DNA of 64,000 nt from JAFGOG01 sp034429215 (GTDB lineage Bacteria > Chloroflexota > Anaerolineae > JAAYZQ01): the NCBI GenBank assembly GCA_034429215.1, contig DAOUGI010000101.1:42425-106424 (forward strand), written 5' to 3'. Made by a program: the position numbers and the translations under genes. Below, piece by piece: positions 11,735 through 19,489 of this stretch. The stretch's first letter is position 1, and each line of letters begins with the position of its first letter. Under the pieces are notes generated by a model, which was not told where the DNA came from, did not search any database, and was given only the letters and a program-made list of their open reading frames with translations.

Positions 11735-11768
11735 AAAAAAGCAGCCCCGGTATCGATCTCCGGGGCTG
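11735..11768 (-). terminator. Attenuator terminator between the Tyr leader peptide and tyrS
   Basis: On the minus strand CAGCCCCGG (11768-11760) pairs with CCGGGGCTG (11750-11742), 9-nt loop, followed closely by TTTTTT (11740-11735). The CCGGGG formed by codons 30-31 of the leader peptide can pair with CCCCGG of the terminator's 5' arm, giving an alternative antiterminator. The space between leader stop and terminator also holds a small hairpin, CACTGG-CCGGC-CCAGTG. Confidence 0.85.
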
Positions 11769-11798
11769 TTCTTGGCTGTGCACTGGGCCGGCCAGTGG

Positions 11799-11906
11799 CT
11801 AGGTCAACACGGACCCCGGGATCCTTGCATACGGATAATACCGCTCGTAAGGATAGAGCGGCTCGTACCGGGCGGTCCGAACGGTTGCCTGCATTTCGTT
11901 CTTCAT
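11799..11906 (-). CDS. Tyrosine-rich leader peptide controlling tyrS
   Basis: A 35-residue ORF too short for usual gene finding. Six of residues 14-26 are tyrosine (Y14, Y18, Y20, Y23, Y24, Y26). It lies directly between a good promoter and an intrinsic terminator in front of tyrosyl-tRNA synthetase. The -10 TATACT ends 6 nt before the ATG, so transcription should begin at the A of the start codon and the message would be leaderless. Proposed mechanism: when Tyr-tRNA is scarce, ribosomes stall within codons 14-26 and leave codons 30-31 (CCG GGG) free to pair with the terminator arm, allowing read-through into tyrS. With enough Tyr-tRNA, the ribosome reaches the TAG and covers them, so the terminator forms. 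The peptide and terminator are seen; the mechanism is inferred from classical attenuation. Confidence 0.82.
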   Translation of the reverse strand: MKNEMQATVRTARYEPLYPYERYYPYARIPGSVLT

Positions 11907-11912
11907 ACCACT

Positions 11913-11942
11913 AGTATACCACAGATGCCGAGATTGCGTCAA
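11913..11942 (-). promoter_or_regulatory. Promoter of the tyrS leader peptide (leaderless start)
   Basis: Minus-strand TTGACG (11942-11937), 18 bp, TATACT (11918-11913). The expected start site, seven bases after the -10, is 11906, the A of the leader ATG. Confidence 0.78.
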
Positions 11943-11978
11943 ATTCGCGCTGCGGGCGTTGGCCGCTTGTGATCCCTC

Positions 11979-12479
11979 TCAGCGTGCAAGCCGGCTCCGC
12001 GACCACGCCCATTCGATCGTCGCCGGGTCTTGGGCCGCGGGTGTGCACAGGCGACGCGGGTCGGGCCGGACACCGATGCGCCCCAGGTCGAGCCGGTCGG
12101 CGTCCCAGCAGGTTTGGACGGTCACGCTGGCTTCCACCAAACCGTCGGTGTGGTAGGTGCAGGCGTAGGTCAGGCTATCCAGGTCGTCTTCAGACAGGGC
12201 CAGAAGATCGTCGTTCAGGCTCCTGACAAACTCGGCAGCCCGCCGGCCGTGATCCCGGTCCCAGCCGTCGTCCAGTCGCCGAGAATCGTGGAGATAGGCA
12301 AAAAGCTCTACGATCCGGGCGTCGGCGCCGGTCTGCTCGGCCAGGCGCCGGCCGTTGTCATACACCCGCTGCCAGTGGGCCTCGCCGTGGATGCTACCCG
12401 ATGGCAGGGCGAAGGTGCGACGGACCAGTTCCAGCAGACTGTCAGATATCAAATTACCGTGCCCCTCTGGACACGACAA
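11979..12479 (-). CDS. HD-domain phosphohydrolase-like protein
   Basis: A 166-residue metal-dependent hydrolase-type protein. The HD-domain residues are visible as HGEAHW, YLHDSRR (the HD pair), the later acidic CWDADRLDLGRIG and the final conserved Asp segment. The family hydrolyses phosphate esters of nucleotides or signalling molecules; the substrate here is unknown. The product is single-domain and predicted cytoplasmic. It lies upstream of the tyrS leader on the same strand but is separated by that promoter, so co-regulation is not implied. The start is uncertain within the first 12 residues. Confidence 0.8.
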   Translation of the reverse strand: MSCPEGHGNLISDSLLELVRRTFALPSGSIHGEAHWQRVYDNGRRLAEQTGADARIVELFAYLHDSRRLDDGWDRDHGRRAAEFVRSLNDDLLALSEDDLDSLTYACTYHTDGLVEASVTVQTCWDADRLDLGRIGVRPDPRRLCTPAAQDPATIEWAWSRSRLAR

Positions 12480-12531
12480 GCCGTTAAAATGGCAAGGAAA
12501 CGACTGAAGTCGTTACTACAAGACTGGCCTG

Positions 12532-14532
12532 TCAGCTCTGGGCTAGCTTTGCGTCCTCCTCCTTGGCGACGCGATGGCCCTCTGCCACATTGACGGACAG
12601 TAGCAGCACGATGCCGACGATAAAGAACACGATCAGGCTCAGCACCGCCGGCCGGCTGCTGTTGAACAGGATCCCCGCCGCAGCGAACAACAGCGGCCCC
12701 AACAGCGACGAGAACTTTTCCATGATGGCGAACAGGCCAAAGAACTCGCCGCTCTTGGCCGCCGGCGACAGCGTCGCATACAGGCTGCGGCTCAATGCCT
12801 GGCTGCCGCCCTGCACGACGGCCACCATCCAGGCCAGGAACCAGAACTCGATCACCGAGTCCAGGAAAAAGCCCCAGACGGCGATCGCAGAATAGACGAT
12901 CAAGGACAGGATAATGCTGGTTCGAGTGTCCAACCGGGCTGCCAGCTTGCCAAAGAGCGGCTTGCCAAGCACCCACGCCAGCAGAAAGCCGATGGCCTGC
13001 ACCGCAACGACGAGCCCAATGATCGTAGGCAGGCTGCTCTTGCGGATCGGCGGCAGCACTTCGACCTGGGCCACGGTCATGGCCGTTCCCTGGCTGTCCG
13101 GATCCTTGTCGGCGGTGGCGATCAAGCTCAGGGTGTGCTCGCCGGGCGCCTCAGCGATAAAGGTCCGGCGCAGCGCATAGCGCACCGTCCGGTTGTAAGC
13201 GTTGATGACGAGCGGCTCGTCGGTGTCTTGGTCGATGATCGGCTGCCCGTCTATCTGCACGGCCCATATGCCCCGGTCGGGGCCGGTGCTGTAGATGATC
13301 CCAACCTTTTGGCCGTTGAAGGTCAGCTCGTACTTGGCGCCAGCCTCCAAGGTCTTGGCGTATATGACGTCCTCATCCTCGCCAAGCTCCTCAGCAGAAA
13401 CCGTTTCCTGCGACCATGCGCCGGTGTAGGCCAACGCCGGGCTGGCGTAGACGCCCTCCCCGACGGCGCCGGCCGTCGCCTCGTAGGCAGGCAGGGGACT
13501 GCCGGCGATCTTGCCGGGCAGCACAAACCGACCGGCGATGCCGACCAGGGGCAAGGCGACCAGGCTGAACAGGATGAAGGCCATGTAGATGGGGCGCCGC
13601 CGGGCTGCTTTGCCGGATGGGTCCTCGCCGGCCCGCACCGGCAGGCTGCCAAAGATCAGGGCGTAGGGGCCGGCCACGAACTGGACCAGCAGCAGGGCCA
13701 GGATCAGCTCGGTGCTTCCAAAGCCGAGCTCTGCTCCGTAGATGGCCGCCACGCCGATGATCGTCCCAATGCCGTCATTGTAGATGAGAAAAGCGATCAG
13801 ATACTTGAACAGCTCTTTGTAGCGCCGGATGTCCTTGAGCGTCTGTCCCAACCGCTTGAAGCTTACGGTGAGGACGCTCTCGCCGTGGGCCAGCCTGGCC
13901 GTGGCCGTGGGCGGCTCGGGGACGCGGCGGAAGAGGGGGATGGAAAAGACGGCCCACCAGATGGCCACGCTGAGGAAGGAGAGACGCGGCCCCCACGTTC
14001 CGGGCAGGACCTGGATCATGACCACGTTGATGGCCAGCAGGATGCCGCCGCCCAGGTAGCCGAGGGCGTAGCCGCGCGCCGAGACCCGGTCTCGGTCGTC
14101 CTCTCTAGCCACGTGGGGCAAAAGCGCGTCGTAGAAGGTGATCGAGCCGTTGAACCCCACCCGGCCCAGGATGGCCAGGATCGAGGCCAGCAGCCAGTCG
14201 CCGGTGGTGACCAGCACTAACAGTGCCGTCCCAAGGATGCCAAAGCCGGCAAAGATGGCAAGGAACCGCTTTTTGCCGCGCATTACGTCGGACACGGTGC
14301 CCAGGATCGGGGAAAGGATGGCGACAATCAGGAGCGAGATGGTCAGGCCCAGGCTCCAATAGGCGGTGGCCCGGGCTTCGCTGGGCAGGGTAGCCCCTGC
14401 CACCTGGCTGTAGTAGACGGGAAGCACGGCAGCCAGGATCGTCGTGGCAAAGGCCGAATTGGCCCAGTCGTACCAGCACCAGGCGTTGACGGTGCGACGG
14501 TACCCTTGCTCATCTTGGGTTACGGATGACAC
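12532..14532 (-). CDS. UMF1/Atg22-type MFS transporter with a large inserted domain
   Basis: Major facilitator protein, 666 residues against roughly 420-460 for the family. The N-terminus NAWCWYDWANSAFATTI is the hallmark of the UMF1/Atg22 branch. Helices run to about residue 335 and resume at about 500. Between them lies about 160 residues with no hydrophobic helix, containing strand-rich segments such as YELTFNGQKVGIIYS and EHTLSLIATADKDPDS. This reads like an extracellular beta-sandwich of the carbohydrate-binding type, and sits in a loop between two helices. Substrate unknown: relatives include vacuolar amino-acid effluxers and predicted sugar transporters. A terminator-like T-tract is not obvious downstream. 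Confidence 0.85.
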   Translation of the reverse strand: MSSVTQDEQGYRRTVNAWCWYDWANSAFATTILAAVLPVYYSQVAGATLPSEARATAYWSLGLTISLLIVAILSPILGTVSDVMRGKKRFLAIFAGFGILGTALLVLVTTGDWLLASILAILGRVGFNGSITFYDALLPHVAREDDRDRVSARGYALGYLGGGILLAINVVMIQVLPGTWGPRLSFLSVAIWWAVFSIPLFRRVPEPPTATARLAHGESVLTVSFKRLGQTLKDIRRYKELFKYLIAFLIYNDGIGTIIGVAAIYGAELGFGSTELILALLLVQFVAGPYALIFGSLPVRAGEDPSGKAARRRPIYMAFILFSLVALPLVGIAGRFVLPGKIAGSPLPAYEATAGAVGEGVYASPALAYTGAWSQETVSAEELGEDEDVIYAKTLEAGAKYELTFNGQKVGIIYSTGPDRGIWAVQIDGQPIIDQDTDEPLVINAYNRTVRYALRRTFIAEAPGEHTLSLIATADKDPDSQGTAMTVAQVEVLPPIRKSSLPTIIGLVVAVQAIGFLLAWVLGKPLFGKLAARLDTRTSIILSLIVYSAIAVWGFFLDSVIEFWFLAWMVAVVQGGSQALSRSLYATLSPAAKSGEFFGLFAIMEKFSSLLGPLLFAAAGILFNSSRPAVLSLIVFFIVGIVLLLSVNVAEGHRVAKEEDAKLAQS

Positions 14533-14580
14533 GGTTCTACCTCCTCGTAGAAAATCACCTGCTATTGTAACCGCTTTTGG

Positions 14581-14955
14581 TCAGGCTGGCAAATGAGGGG
14601 GACCGGCCCAAGTCTCTTGCAACTGCTGCCACTCGGCCAGGTCCAGCCCGGCCCAGCCATAAACTTTCAGGTCGACCCGGCCCTGCTCGTCAAAAACAAC
14701 CCCCTCGGCCTCCAACAGAGCCCGCTGGCCGGTCGATTCGTCGCCCTCCCAGCCGGTGCTGACGACGCCCCTGGCGTTGATCACCCGCTGCCAGGGCACG
14801 TCCACGTCATCGGGCAGGCTGTGGAGCGCCCAGCCGACCGTCCGGGCGCCGCGCGGGATGCCCAACAGCCGGGCAATCTGGCCGTAAGTAGCTACTTTGC
14901 CCGCGGGGATGCGCTGCACGATCCAATAGACCTTGTCGAATAGGGTTTGGCTCAT
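14581..14955 (-). CDS. Alkyltransferase-like protein (ATL, MGMT family without active Cys)
   Basis: A 124-residue single-domain homologue of O6-alkylguanine-DNA alkyltransferase. The ATG at 14955 overlaps the stop of the preceding ProRS-like gene (ATGA); the reading frame is open further upstream but that part overlaps the other gene and is not coding. The DNA-binding helix-turn-helix (KVATYGQIARLLGIPRGART) and the Asn hinge-like region are present. The active-site PCHRV is replaced by PWQRV, so it cannot accept alkyl groups. ATL proteins instead bind alkylated guanine and flag it for nucleotide excision repair. Coupling to the ProRS paralogue may be incidental. Confidence 0.9.
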   Translation of the reverse strand: MSQTLFDKVYWIVQRIPAGKVATYGQIARLLGIPRGARTVGWALHSLPDDVDVPWQRVINARGVVSTGWEGDESTGQRALLEAEGVVFDEQGRVDLKVYGWAGLDLAEWQQLQETWAGPPHLPA

Positions 14956-16526
14956 TTCTGCCTCAGCTTGGCCAGCTCCGCCGCCAGCGCGCCGTCGTCC
15001 AGCCTGAGCCGGTCGGCGGAATGGCGCCACTTGGCCTCGATCTGGCCCTCTGGCACCGAGCGCTTGCTGACCGTCAGGCGCAGCGGCAGGCCGATCAGGT
15101 CGGCGTCGGCGAACTTGACCCCGGCGCTCAGATCGCGGTCGTCGTATAGAACCGCCAGGCCGCCGGCCGACAGCCGCTCGTACAGCGCCTTGGCCTGGGC
15201 GGCGACCTCCTCTTGGCGGAGGTCGAGAGCGACCAGGTGCACGTCCAGGGGCGCGCAGGCAGCCGGCCAAATGATCCCATACCCGTCGTAGTGACGTTCC
15301 ACGACTGCGGCCAGCAGCCGTCCCAGGTCAAGCCGCCAGCCCGCTAACCACAATGGCTGAGGACGGCCGGCATCGTCCAGATATTCCGCATCCGTCGCCC
15401 TGGGCGCCTGGCCGGCGATCAGCCGGAACGCCTCTTCGACCGAGACTACGTTCCCACACTGCGGGCAAGGATCGCCCGGCTCGACGAGCGCCAGGTCGGC
15501 CCACTCGCCCGGCACAAAGTCGCGGGGGATGTTGACGTTGCGCAGGTGGTAGCCGGGCCGGTTGGCCCCGGTGATCCAGTTCATCCCGGCCCGCACCGAG
15601 GGGTCGGCGACGACGCGGACCTGCCCGGCGCGCAGGCCAATGGGCGAGGCATAGCCGCCCACCGCCCCGATCGCCGCCAGCTCGTCCTCCAGGCTGGCAT
15701 AATAGCGGGCGGTGCCCAGCAGCCGGGCCAGCTTGGCCTCGTCCACCGCCCGGTCGCCGCGGATGACAACGCACGTAACCCGACCCGCCACCGAATAAAA
15801 GACCATCTTGAGGGTCTGGGCCGTGGGCACGTCCAGGAACTCGGCCAGAGCGGCAATGGTGTTACAGCCCGGGGTGGCAACCTCTTCGACCGGCCGCTCC
15901 GGCTCGCCGGGCGGCGTTGGCCACGCCGTGGCCGCCCAGCCTCGCTCGGCGGTGTGACCACAGGCCGGGCAGCGAACCAGGCTTTCGTCGCCGGATGGAT
16001 GGGCAAAATAGAGGCGCTGCTCCCCATCGCCGGCTCCGGCCCACACGGCCGGCAGGTCACAGGCGGCCAGGATGCGATCCAACGCCGCCGTGGTCTTGTC
16101 GACCACGGGCGCCACGTCGCCGGCGCCGCCAAAGACATAGAGGTCAAAGATGGGCCGCTGGGTGGCGCCAAAGAGCCCGGCGCGCGAACGGGATGGCAGC
16201 ATGAGCCGGATTGCCGTCTGGCACAGGCCGGCCGGCAACTGGCGGTAGGAATCGATCTCGCGGCGCACCAGGTCGACGAAAGCGGCGGAAGGATCAGCGT
16301 CGGGCAAGAGGGGCAAGGCCACCTCCTGGGCGGCCAAGGGGGTCAGCTCTCGGTGGACCAGCCGTTCCAGGCGGCGCAGGGCCAACAGGCCAAGGGGCAG
16401 GTAGGCGAACAGGCCGCCTTCCAACGCCCGGACGTAGCCCGCCCGGACCAGCAACTGATGGCTGGGCAGGTGGGCGTCAGCCGGCGGCTGGCGCAGGGTG
16501 CGGCCCACTAGGGTGGAAAGGCGCAT
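14952..16526 (-). CDS. Degenerate prolyl-tRNA synthetase paralogue
   Basis: A 524-residue relative of bacterial ProRS (about 570). The N-terminus (SHQLLVRAGYVRALEGGLFAYLPLG), the YbaK-like insertion domain and the C-terminal anticodon-binding domain (LDVHLVALD to TVSKRSVPEGQIE) align by eye. The catalytic parts do not. The stretch with the GPTHEE loop is deleted, motif 2 (KFRDExRPR and SREFxMKDAYSF) has become IRLMLPSRSRAGLFGATQRP, and motif 3 EIGIGR is DLGRLL. It is therefore unlikely to charge tRNA-Pro in the normal way. A role in editing mischarged tRNA through the insertion domain, or another paralogous function, is possible. A true ProRS must lie elsewhere. Confidence 0.78.
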   Translation of the reverse strand: MRLSTLVGRTLRQPPADAHLPSHQLLVRAGYVRALEGGLFAYLPLGLLALRRLERLVHRELTPLAAQEVALPLLPDADPSAAFVDLVRREIDSYRQLPAGLCQTAIRLMLPSRSRAGLFGATQRPIFDLYVFGGAGDVAPVVDKTTAALDRILAACDLPAVWAGAGDGEQRLYFAHPSGDESLVRCPACGHTAERGWAATAWPTPPGEPERPVEEVATPGCNTIAALAEFLDVPTAQTLKMVFYSVAGRVTCVVIRGDRAVDEAKLARLLGTARYYASLEDELAAIGAVGGYASPIGLRAGQVRVVADPSVRAGMNWITGANRPGYHLRNVNIPRDFVPGEWADLALVEPGDPCPQCGNVVSVEEAFRLIAGQAPRATDAEYLDDAGRPQPLWLAGWRLDLGRLLAAVVERHYDGYGIIWPAACAPLDVHLVALDLRQEEVAAQAKALYERLSAGGLAVLYDDRDLSAGVKFADADLIGLPLRLTVSKRSVPEGQIEAKWRHSADRLRLDDGALAAELAKLRQK

Positions 16527-16541
16527 CGGGTGTCCCTCCTG

Positions 16542-17411
16542 TTAACCACCGGCCCAGGTGGCCGTATACGCGGTCAGGTCGCCTGGCAGCTCCAGGCCCG
16601 GATCGTCGATCTGCCACTGCCCGGCCAACCCCAGCTCGGCGGCGGTGAGCTCAAAGTGGCACATGGCAATGCCCATGTCAGCGCGCTGGAGGTCGGCTAT
16701 CCCCACCAGCTTGCCAAGCCCCGCGGCCGGGTAGCCAGGGGTGCGATGCAGGTAGAAATGCCAACGGTCGCCCTCACGGACGACGCGCCACGGCTGCTTG
16801 TTACTGGCCGACGGCCCCAGCCGCAACATCTCCAGTGCCTCGGCGTAGGCGCCCGCCGCCCCAGGCGTCAGGGGGATGCCCCAGCATGTGTCGAAAAAGA
16901 GCGTCTCCCAAGGCAATCGCTGATTGCTGCCGGCCATGCGGCGGATCGGATCGCCGGCACCACCTCCATCGGCCATATATCCCGTCGTAACTATTGCCGG
17001 GATAGTTTCCCTCTTTTTGGTCTCGATCCGGCGGGAAAAGCCGCTCCGGGTGAAAATACCGCCCACCCAGCAGGTGCCCAGGCCCAGGTCAGTGGCAAAC
17101 AGGACGATGCGCTCCATCAGGTAACCGAACCCCTCCAGGTTCTTGTCGCCACGTCCCACCACGCCGATGATAAAGCCGGTTGGGTTTTTGATAAAGCCAT
17201 AGGTACCCAGCCCGCGCAGATCCTGCCGATCCTGCTCGGTAGCGGCGGCCAGGATAAACCGCGCCGGGGTGGAGCTGAAGGGGGCGGCGGTGAATGACAC
17301 GGCAAACTCAGCCAGCCGCTGCCGAGTTTGCTCCTCGATAGGTGTTTCCAGGTATCGGCGGCAGGAATATCGCCGCCTGATGATCTCGGTGACCGGTTGG
17401 GTGAATGTCAT
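16542..17411 (-). CDS. Nitroreductase-family flavoprotein
   Basis: A 289-residue protein with tandem nitroreductase-like halves, as in the TM1586-like group. FMN-binding Arg residues lie at the start (IIRRRYSCRRYLE), with GYLMERIVLFATDLGLGTCWVGG in the middle and a second half beginning near APSASNKQPWRVV. The typical substrate range covers quinones and nitroaromatics, with NAD(P)H as donor; the physiological substrate is unknown. It is cytoplasmic with no signal peptide. The gene ends the housekeeping stretch; a 47-bp repeat lies just upstream of its start, at the border of the AbiE island. Confidence 0.85.
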   Translation of the reverse strand: MTFTQPVTEIIRRRYSCRRYLETPIEEQTRQRLAEFAVSFTAAPFSSTPARFILAAATEQDRQDLRGLGTYGFIKNPTGFIIGVVGRGDKNLEGFGYLMERIVLFATDLGLGTCWVGGIFTRSGFSRRIETKKRETIPAIVTTGYMADGGGAGDPIRRMAGSNQRLPWETLFFDTCWGIPLTPGAAGAYAEALEMLRLGPSASNKQPWRVVREGDRWHFYLHRTPGYPAAGLGKLVGIADLQRADMGIAMCHFELTAAELGLAGQWQIDDPGLELPGDLTAYTATWAGG

Positions 17412-17415
17412 ACTC

Positions 17416-17462
17416 TACTCCTCTGGCCCAGGAGTGTAACATGTATCGCTCAATCTGTCCAT
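17416..17462. repeat. 47-bp direct repeat, copy A
   Basis: About 37 of 47 positions match copy B at 20515-20561, in the same orientation. The shared core includes the palindromic CTGGCCCAGG and GTATCGCTC-ATCTGTCCAT. The two copies bracket the unknown gene and the AbiE pair. Confidence 0.65.
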
Positions 17463-18478
17463 CACATCCTTCGTTCGAATTCTCTCCGGACCTTGTCCAG
17501 GGCGGGCAGCCGGCCCGACCGTCTGATCTTGATGCCCAACTGCTCGGCCATTGGCTCCAGATAATAGAAAAGCTTCTCACTGCGAACAACAATCTCGGAG
17601 GGGAGGCTTCCCAACCGTGTCATGGCACCGACGAACCGCCCAGGAACCTGGACCCACATCTCTTCGAATGATGGGTCAGCGACAAGGAGATCGCCCCCGA
17701 TGATGAACCCTCTCGTGCTTTCAACGATCAGCAAATGGTAACCGAGATAAGGCCGTCGGTCTCCCATCTCCCCCCTAATAGCACCCACCCCGTACAGATC
17801 TACTTCAAGCCTCCAGGGTTGTATGGCAAGCTTTTGTCGAAGGGCGGCAACTGACTCCTCGCGGAGTTGCGGTGGTCTGCGCACCTGGATGGATGCCGGC
17901 TCCACCCACTCATCGATCCAACCTCGATCGCTGAGGCTTCTAACCATCAGTTGACCAGACTGCAAAGGCTCCAGGAGAGACGGATTATCCCTGAGTCGGT
18001 TTGCTACATCTAGCGCCTGCTGCAGTGCCACTGTCAGGAAACGAGCTTCGCCCGGTGTAAGGAACCAGGGAAGGTAGCCCGGCACGTAGCTGCGGAACAG
18101 CGGCCATTCCTGTCGGCCGCGGAATCGCAAGCCAAGTGACTTGATTACCTGCCGATCCTTGTCGGACAGTACCTCTCGGTCTTCGAACGATGCTTCCAGG
18201 TGAGGGATCTCGAGCAACAAATCGGCATTATCCTGCTCCTCCCCTGCGGAAAGCTGATAGAAGCCGATCAACCCCTCAGAACCCAGATACACCCCGAGAG
18301 CGAGGTGCTCTCCCAGGCGACCCATCACGCTCGCGTAGCCGATATCGCCGATCTCAGGGTTGCGGATGCCAAAGATCTCGTCCTCGAACATCCACTCCCA
18401 CGGCGCCTGCTCCTTGAAAGCCTGGGCAGCTTCATACAGCCGGCGGAATTCTTCCAGCATAGGAATTGGAATATCCAT
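17462..18478 (-). CDS. Uncharacterised protein, possibly DUF7309/DUF6930-like
   Basis: Not recognised with confidence. The 338-residue product starts at the ATG at 18478 behind AGGAGG; an upstream ATG at 18499 lacks a ribosome site. No membrane segments or signal peptide. Aromatic and acidic residues are frequent (APWEWMFEDEIFGI, GYLPWFLTPGEARF), and the sequence looks like the soluble, widely scattered bacterial proteins often filed under DUF7309/DUF6930; this likeness is from memory. It sits between the repeat copy A and the AbiEii toxin gene, on the same strand as the AbiE pair, and may be cargo of the same island. No catalytic motif was found. Confidence 0.6.
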   Translation of the reverse strand: MDIPIPMLEEFRRLYEAAQAFKEQAPWEWMFEDEIFGIRNPEIGDIGYASVMGRLGEHLALGVYLGSEGLIGFYQLSAGEEQDNADLLLEIPHLEASFEDREVLSDKDRQVIKSLGLRFRGRQEWPLFRSYVPGYLPWFLTPGEARFLTVALQQALDVANRLRDNPSLLEPLQSGQLMVRSLSDRGWIDEWVEPASIQVRRPPQLREESVAALRQKLAIQPWRLEVDLYGVGAIRGEMGDRRPYLGYHLLIVESTRGFIIGGDLLVADPSFEEMWVQVPGRFVGAMTRLGSLPSEIVVRSEKLFYYLEPMAEQLGIKIRRSGRLPALDKVRREFERRM

Positions 18479-18619
18479 CACACCTCCTGCAAGTCCCATC
18501 GGTTAGAAAGGCAGATCCGATGAGGACGGAAAGCATCCTCGGACAGCAACTCGAGCGTGGCACGCAGGTCATCGACATCATTCACAGCTTCTGGCATCTT
18601 TTGCCTTGCACAACACCTG

Positions 18620-19489
18620 TCACACGTCGCGCCAAAGGCTCACCACCCACGGCTGCAACTGCTCGACAACGTACTCCACGGCCGGGCAATCGGGCACGAA
18701 GGGGCGCAACTGGCGCTCCCACTCTGCCCGAGCCGTCTCTAGCAGGGCTGGTGCAAAAAAGTCCAGAGGAGATTCGAACGCAACGTCCCGGCGGGCGCAC
18801 TTCTGTGTGACCAGAGAGGGCAACAGGTCCTTCCGCAGCACTCCGTCGCCCAGAATGCGCCACAGATCATAGTAGTCGCGGCATACCCGGCTCGCTCCCC
18901 AGCCGCGTTCCCGAAGTCTGGCGCGGCATTGGAGTAGCGCCCGCAACTTTTCAGCGACAATCTCCTCCAGCGGATAACACCAGAGCATGGCGCCTACCGC
19001 TTCCGGGAACCGATGCCGTAGGGACCGCCGTTCCGGCGGCAGGAGCACCTGCTCGTCGGCGGTGATCTCTACCTTCAGCCGGCACAACGCTTCCCGATGG
19101 GCAGGAAACTGGACGCGCACTACAAACGCTTCCTGGCCACCCGGATGGGGCTCGCGCAGCATCAATCGCTCGCTCTGGACGCGGAACGGCCCACGCTCTT
19201 GCAGCATCGTCTCCATCGCCCGGAGCGCCTGGTCGATCGCTCCCTCTACTTCCATGCCTCGAAAGGCCTGGTTCAGTGTAAAGTCCAGGTCCTCGGAGAA
19301 GCGATAGTTCTCAAAGTAGAACTTGCTCAAAGCCGTGCCACCCTTCAGGATCAGCCCTTCCGCCAGGCGATCGATGCGGGCGATCCCGGCCAGCAGATAA
19401 CTGATGGCATAGTCCTTCTCCACCACCCAGTAAGGAATGCCGCTCAATCCTTTGGCCGTGGTTCGGATCATCTGGTCAACGGTTGGCAT
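18620..19489 (-). CDS. AbiEii/AbiGii-type nucleotidyltransferase toxin
   Basis: Toxin half of a type IV AbiE toxin-antitoxin or abortive-infection pair, 289 residues. The nucleotidyltransferase core is visible: LKGGTALSKFYF (the GG-T-K/S motif), then RFSEDLDFTL with the catalytic acidic pair, and later the conserved EEIVAEKLRALLQC and CRDYYDLWR. Such enzymes transfer nucleotides to targets such as tRNA. The gene overlaps the antitoxin by 14 bp; of two adjacent ATG codons, the second (19489) has the better distance to AGGAGG. The open frame upstream to 19690 lies inside the antitoxin and is ignored. All key residues are intact. Confidence 0.88.
   Translation of the reverse strand: MPTVDQMIRTTAKGLSGIPYWVVEKDYAISYLLAGIARIDRLAEGLILKGGTALSKFYFENYRFSEDLDFTLNQAFRGMEVEGAIDQALRAMETMLQERGPFRVQSERLMLREPHPGGQEAFVVRVQFPAHREALCRLKVEITADEQVLLPPERRSLRHRFPEAVGAMLWCYPLEEIVAEKLRALLQCRARLRERGWGASRVCRDYYDLWRILGDGVLRKDLLPSLVTQKCARRDVAFESPLDFFAPALLETARAEWERQLRPFVPDCPAVEYVVEQLQPWVVSLWRDV

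Noticed and set aside
11735..11942. T-box riboswitch in front of tyrS
   Set aside because: No AGGGTGGNACCGCG-type T-box sequence or specifier-loop arrangement. The Tyr-rich ORF explains the terminator better.
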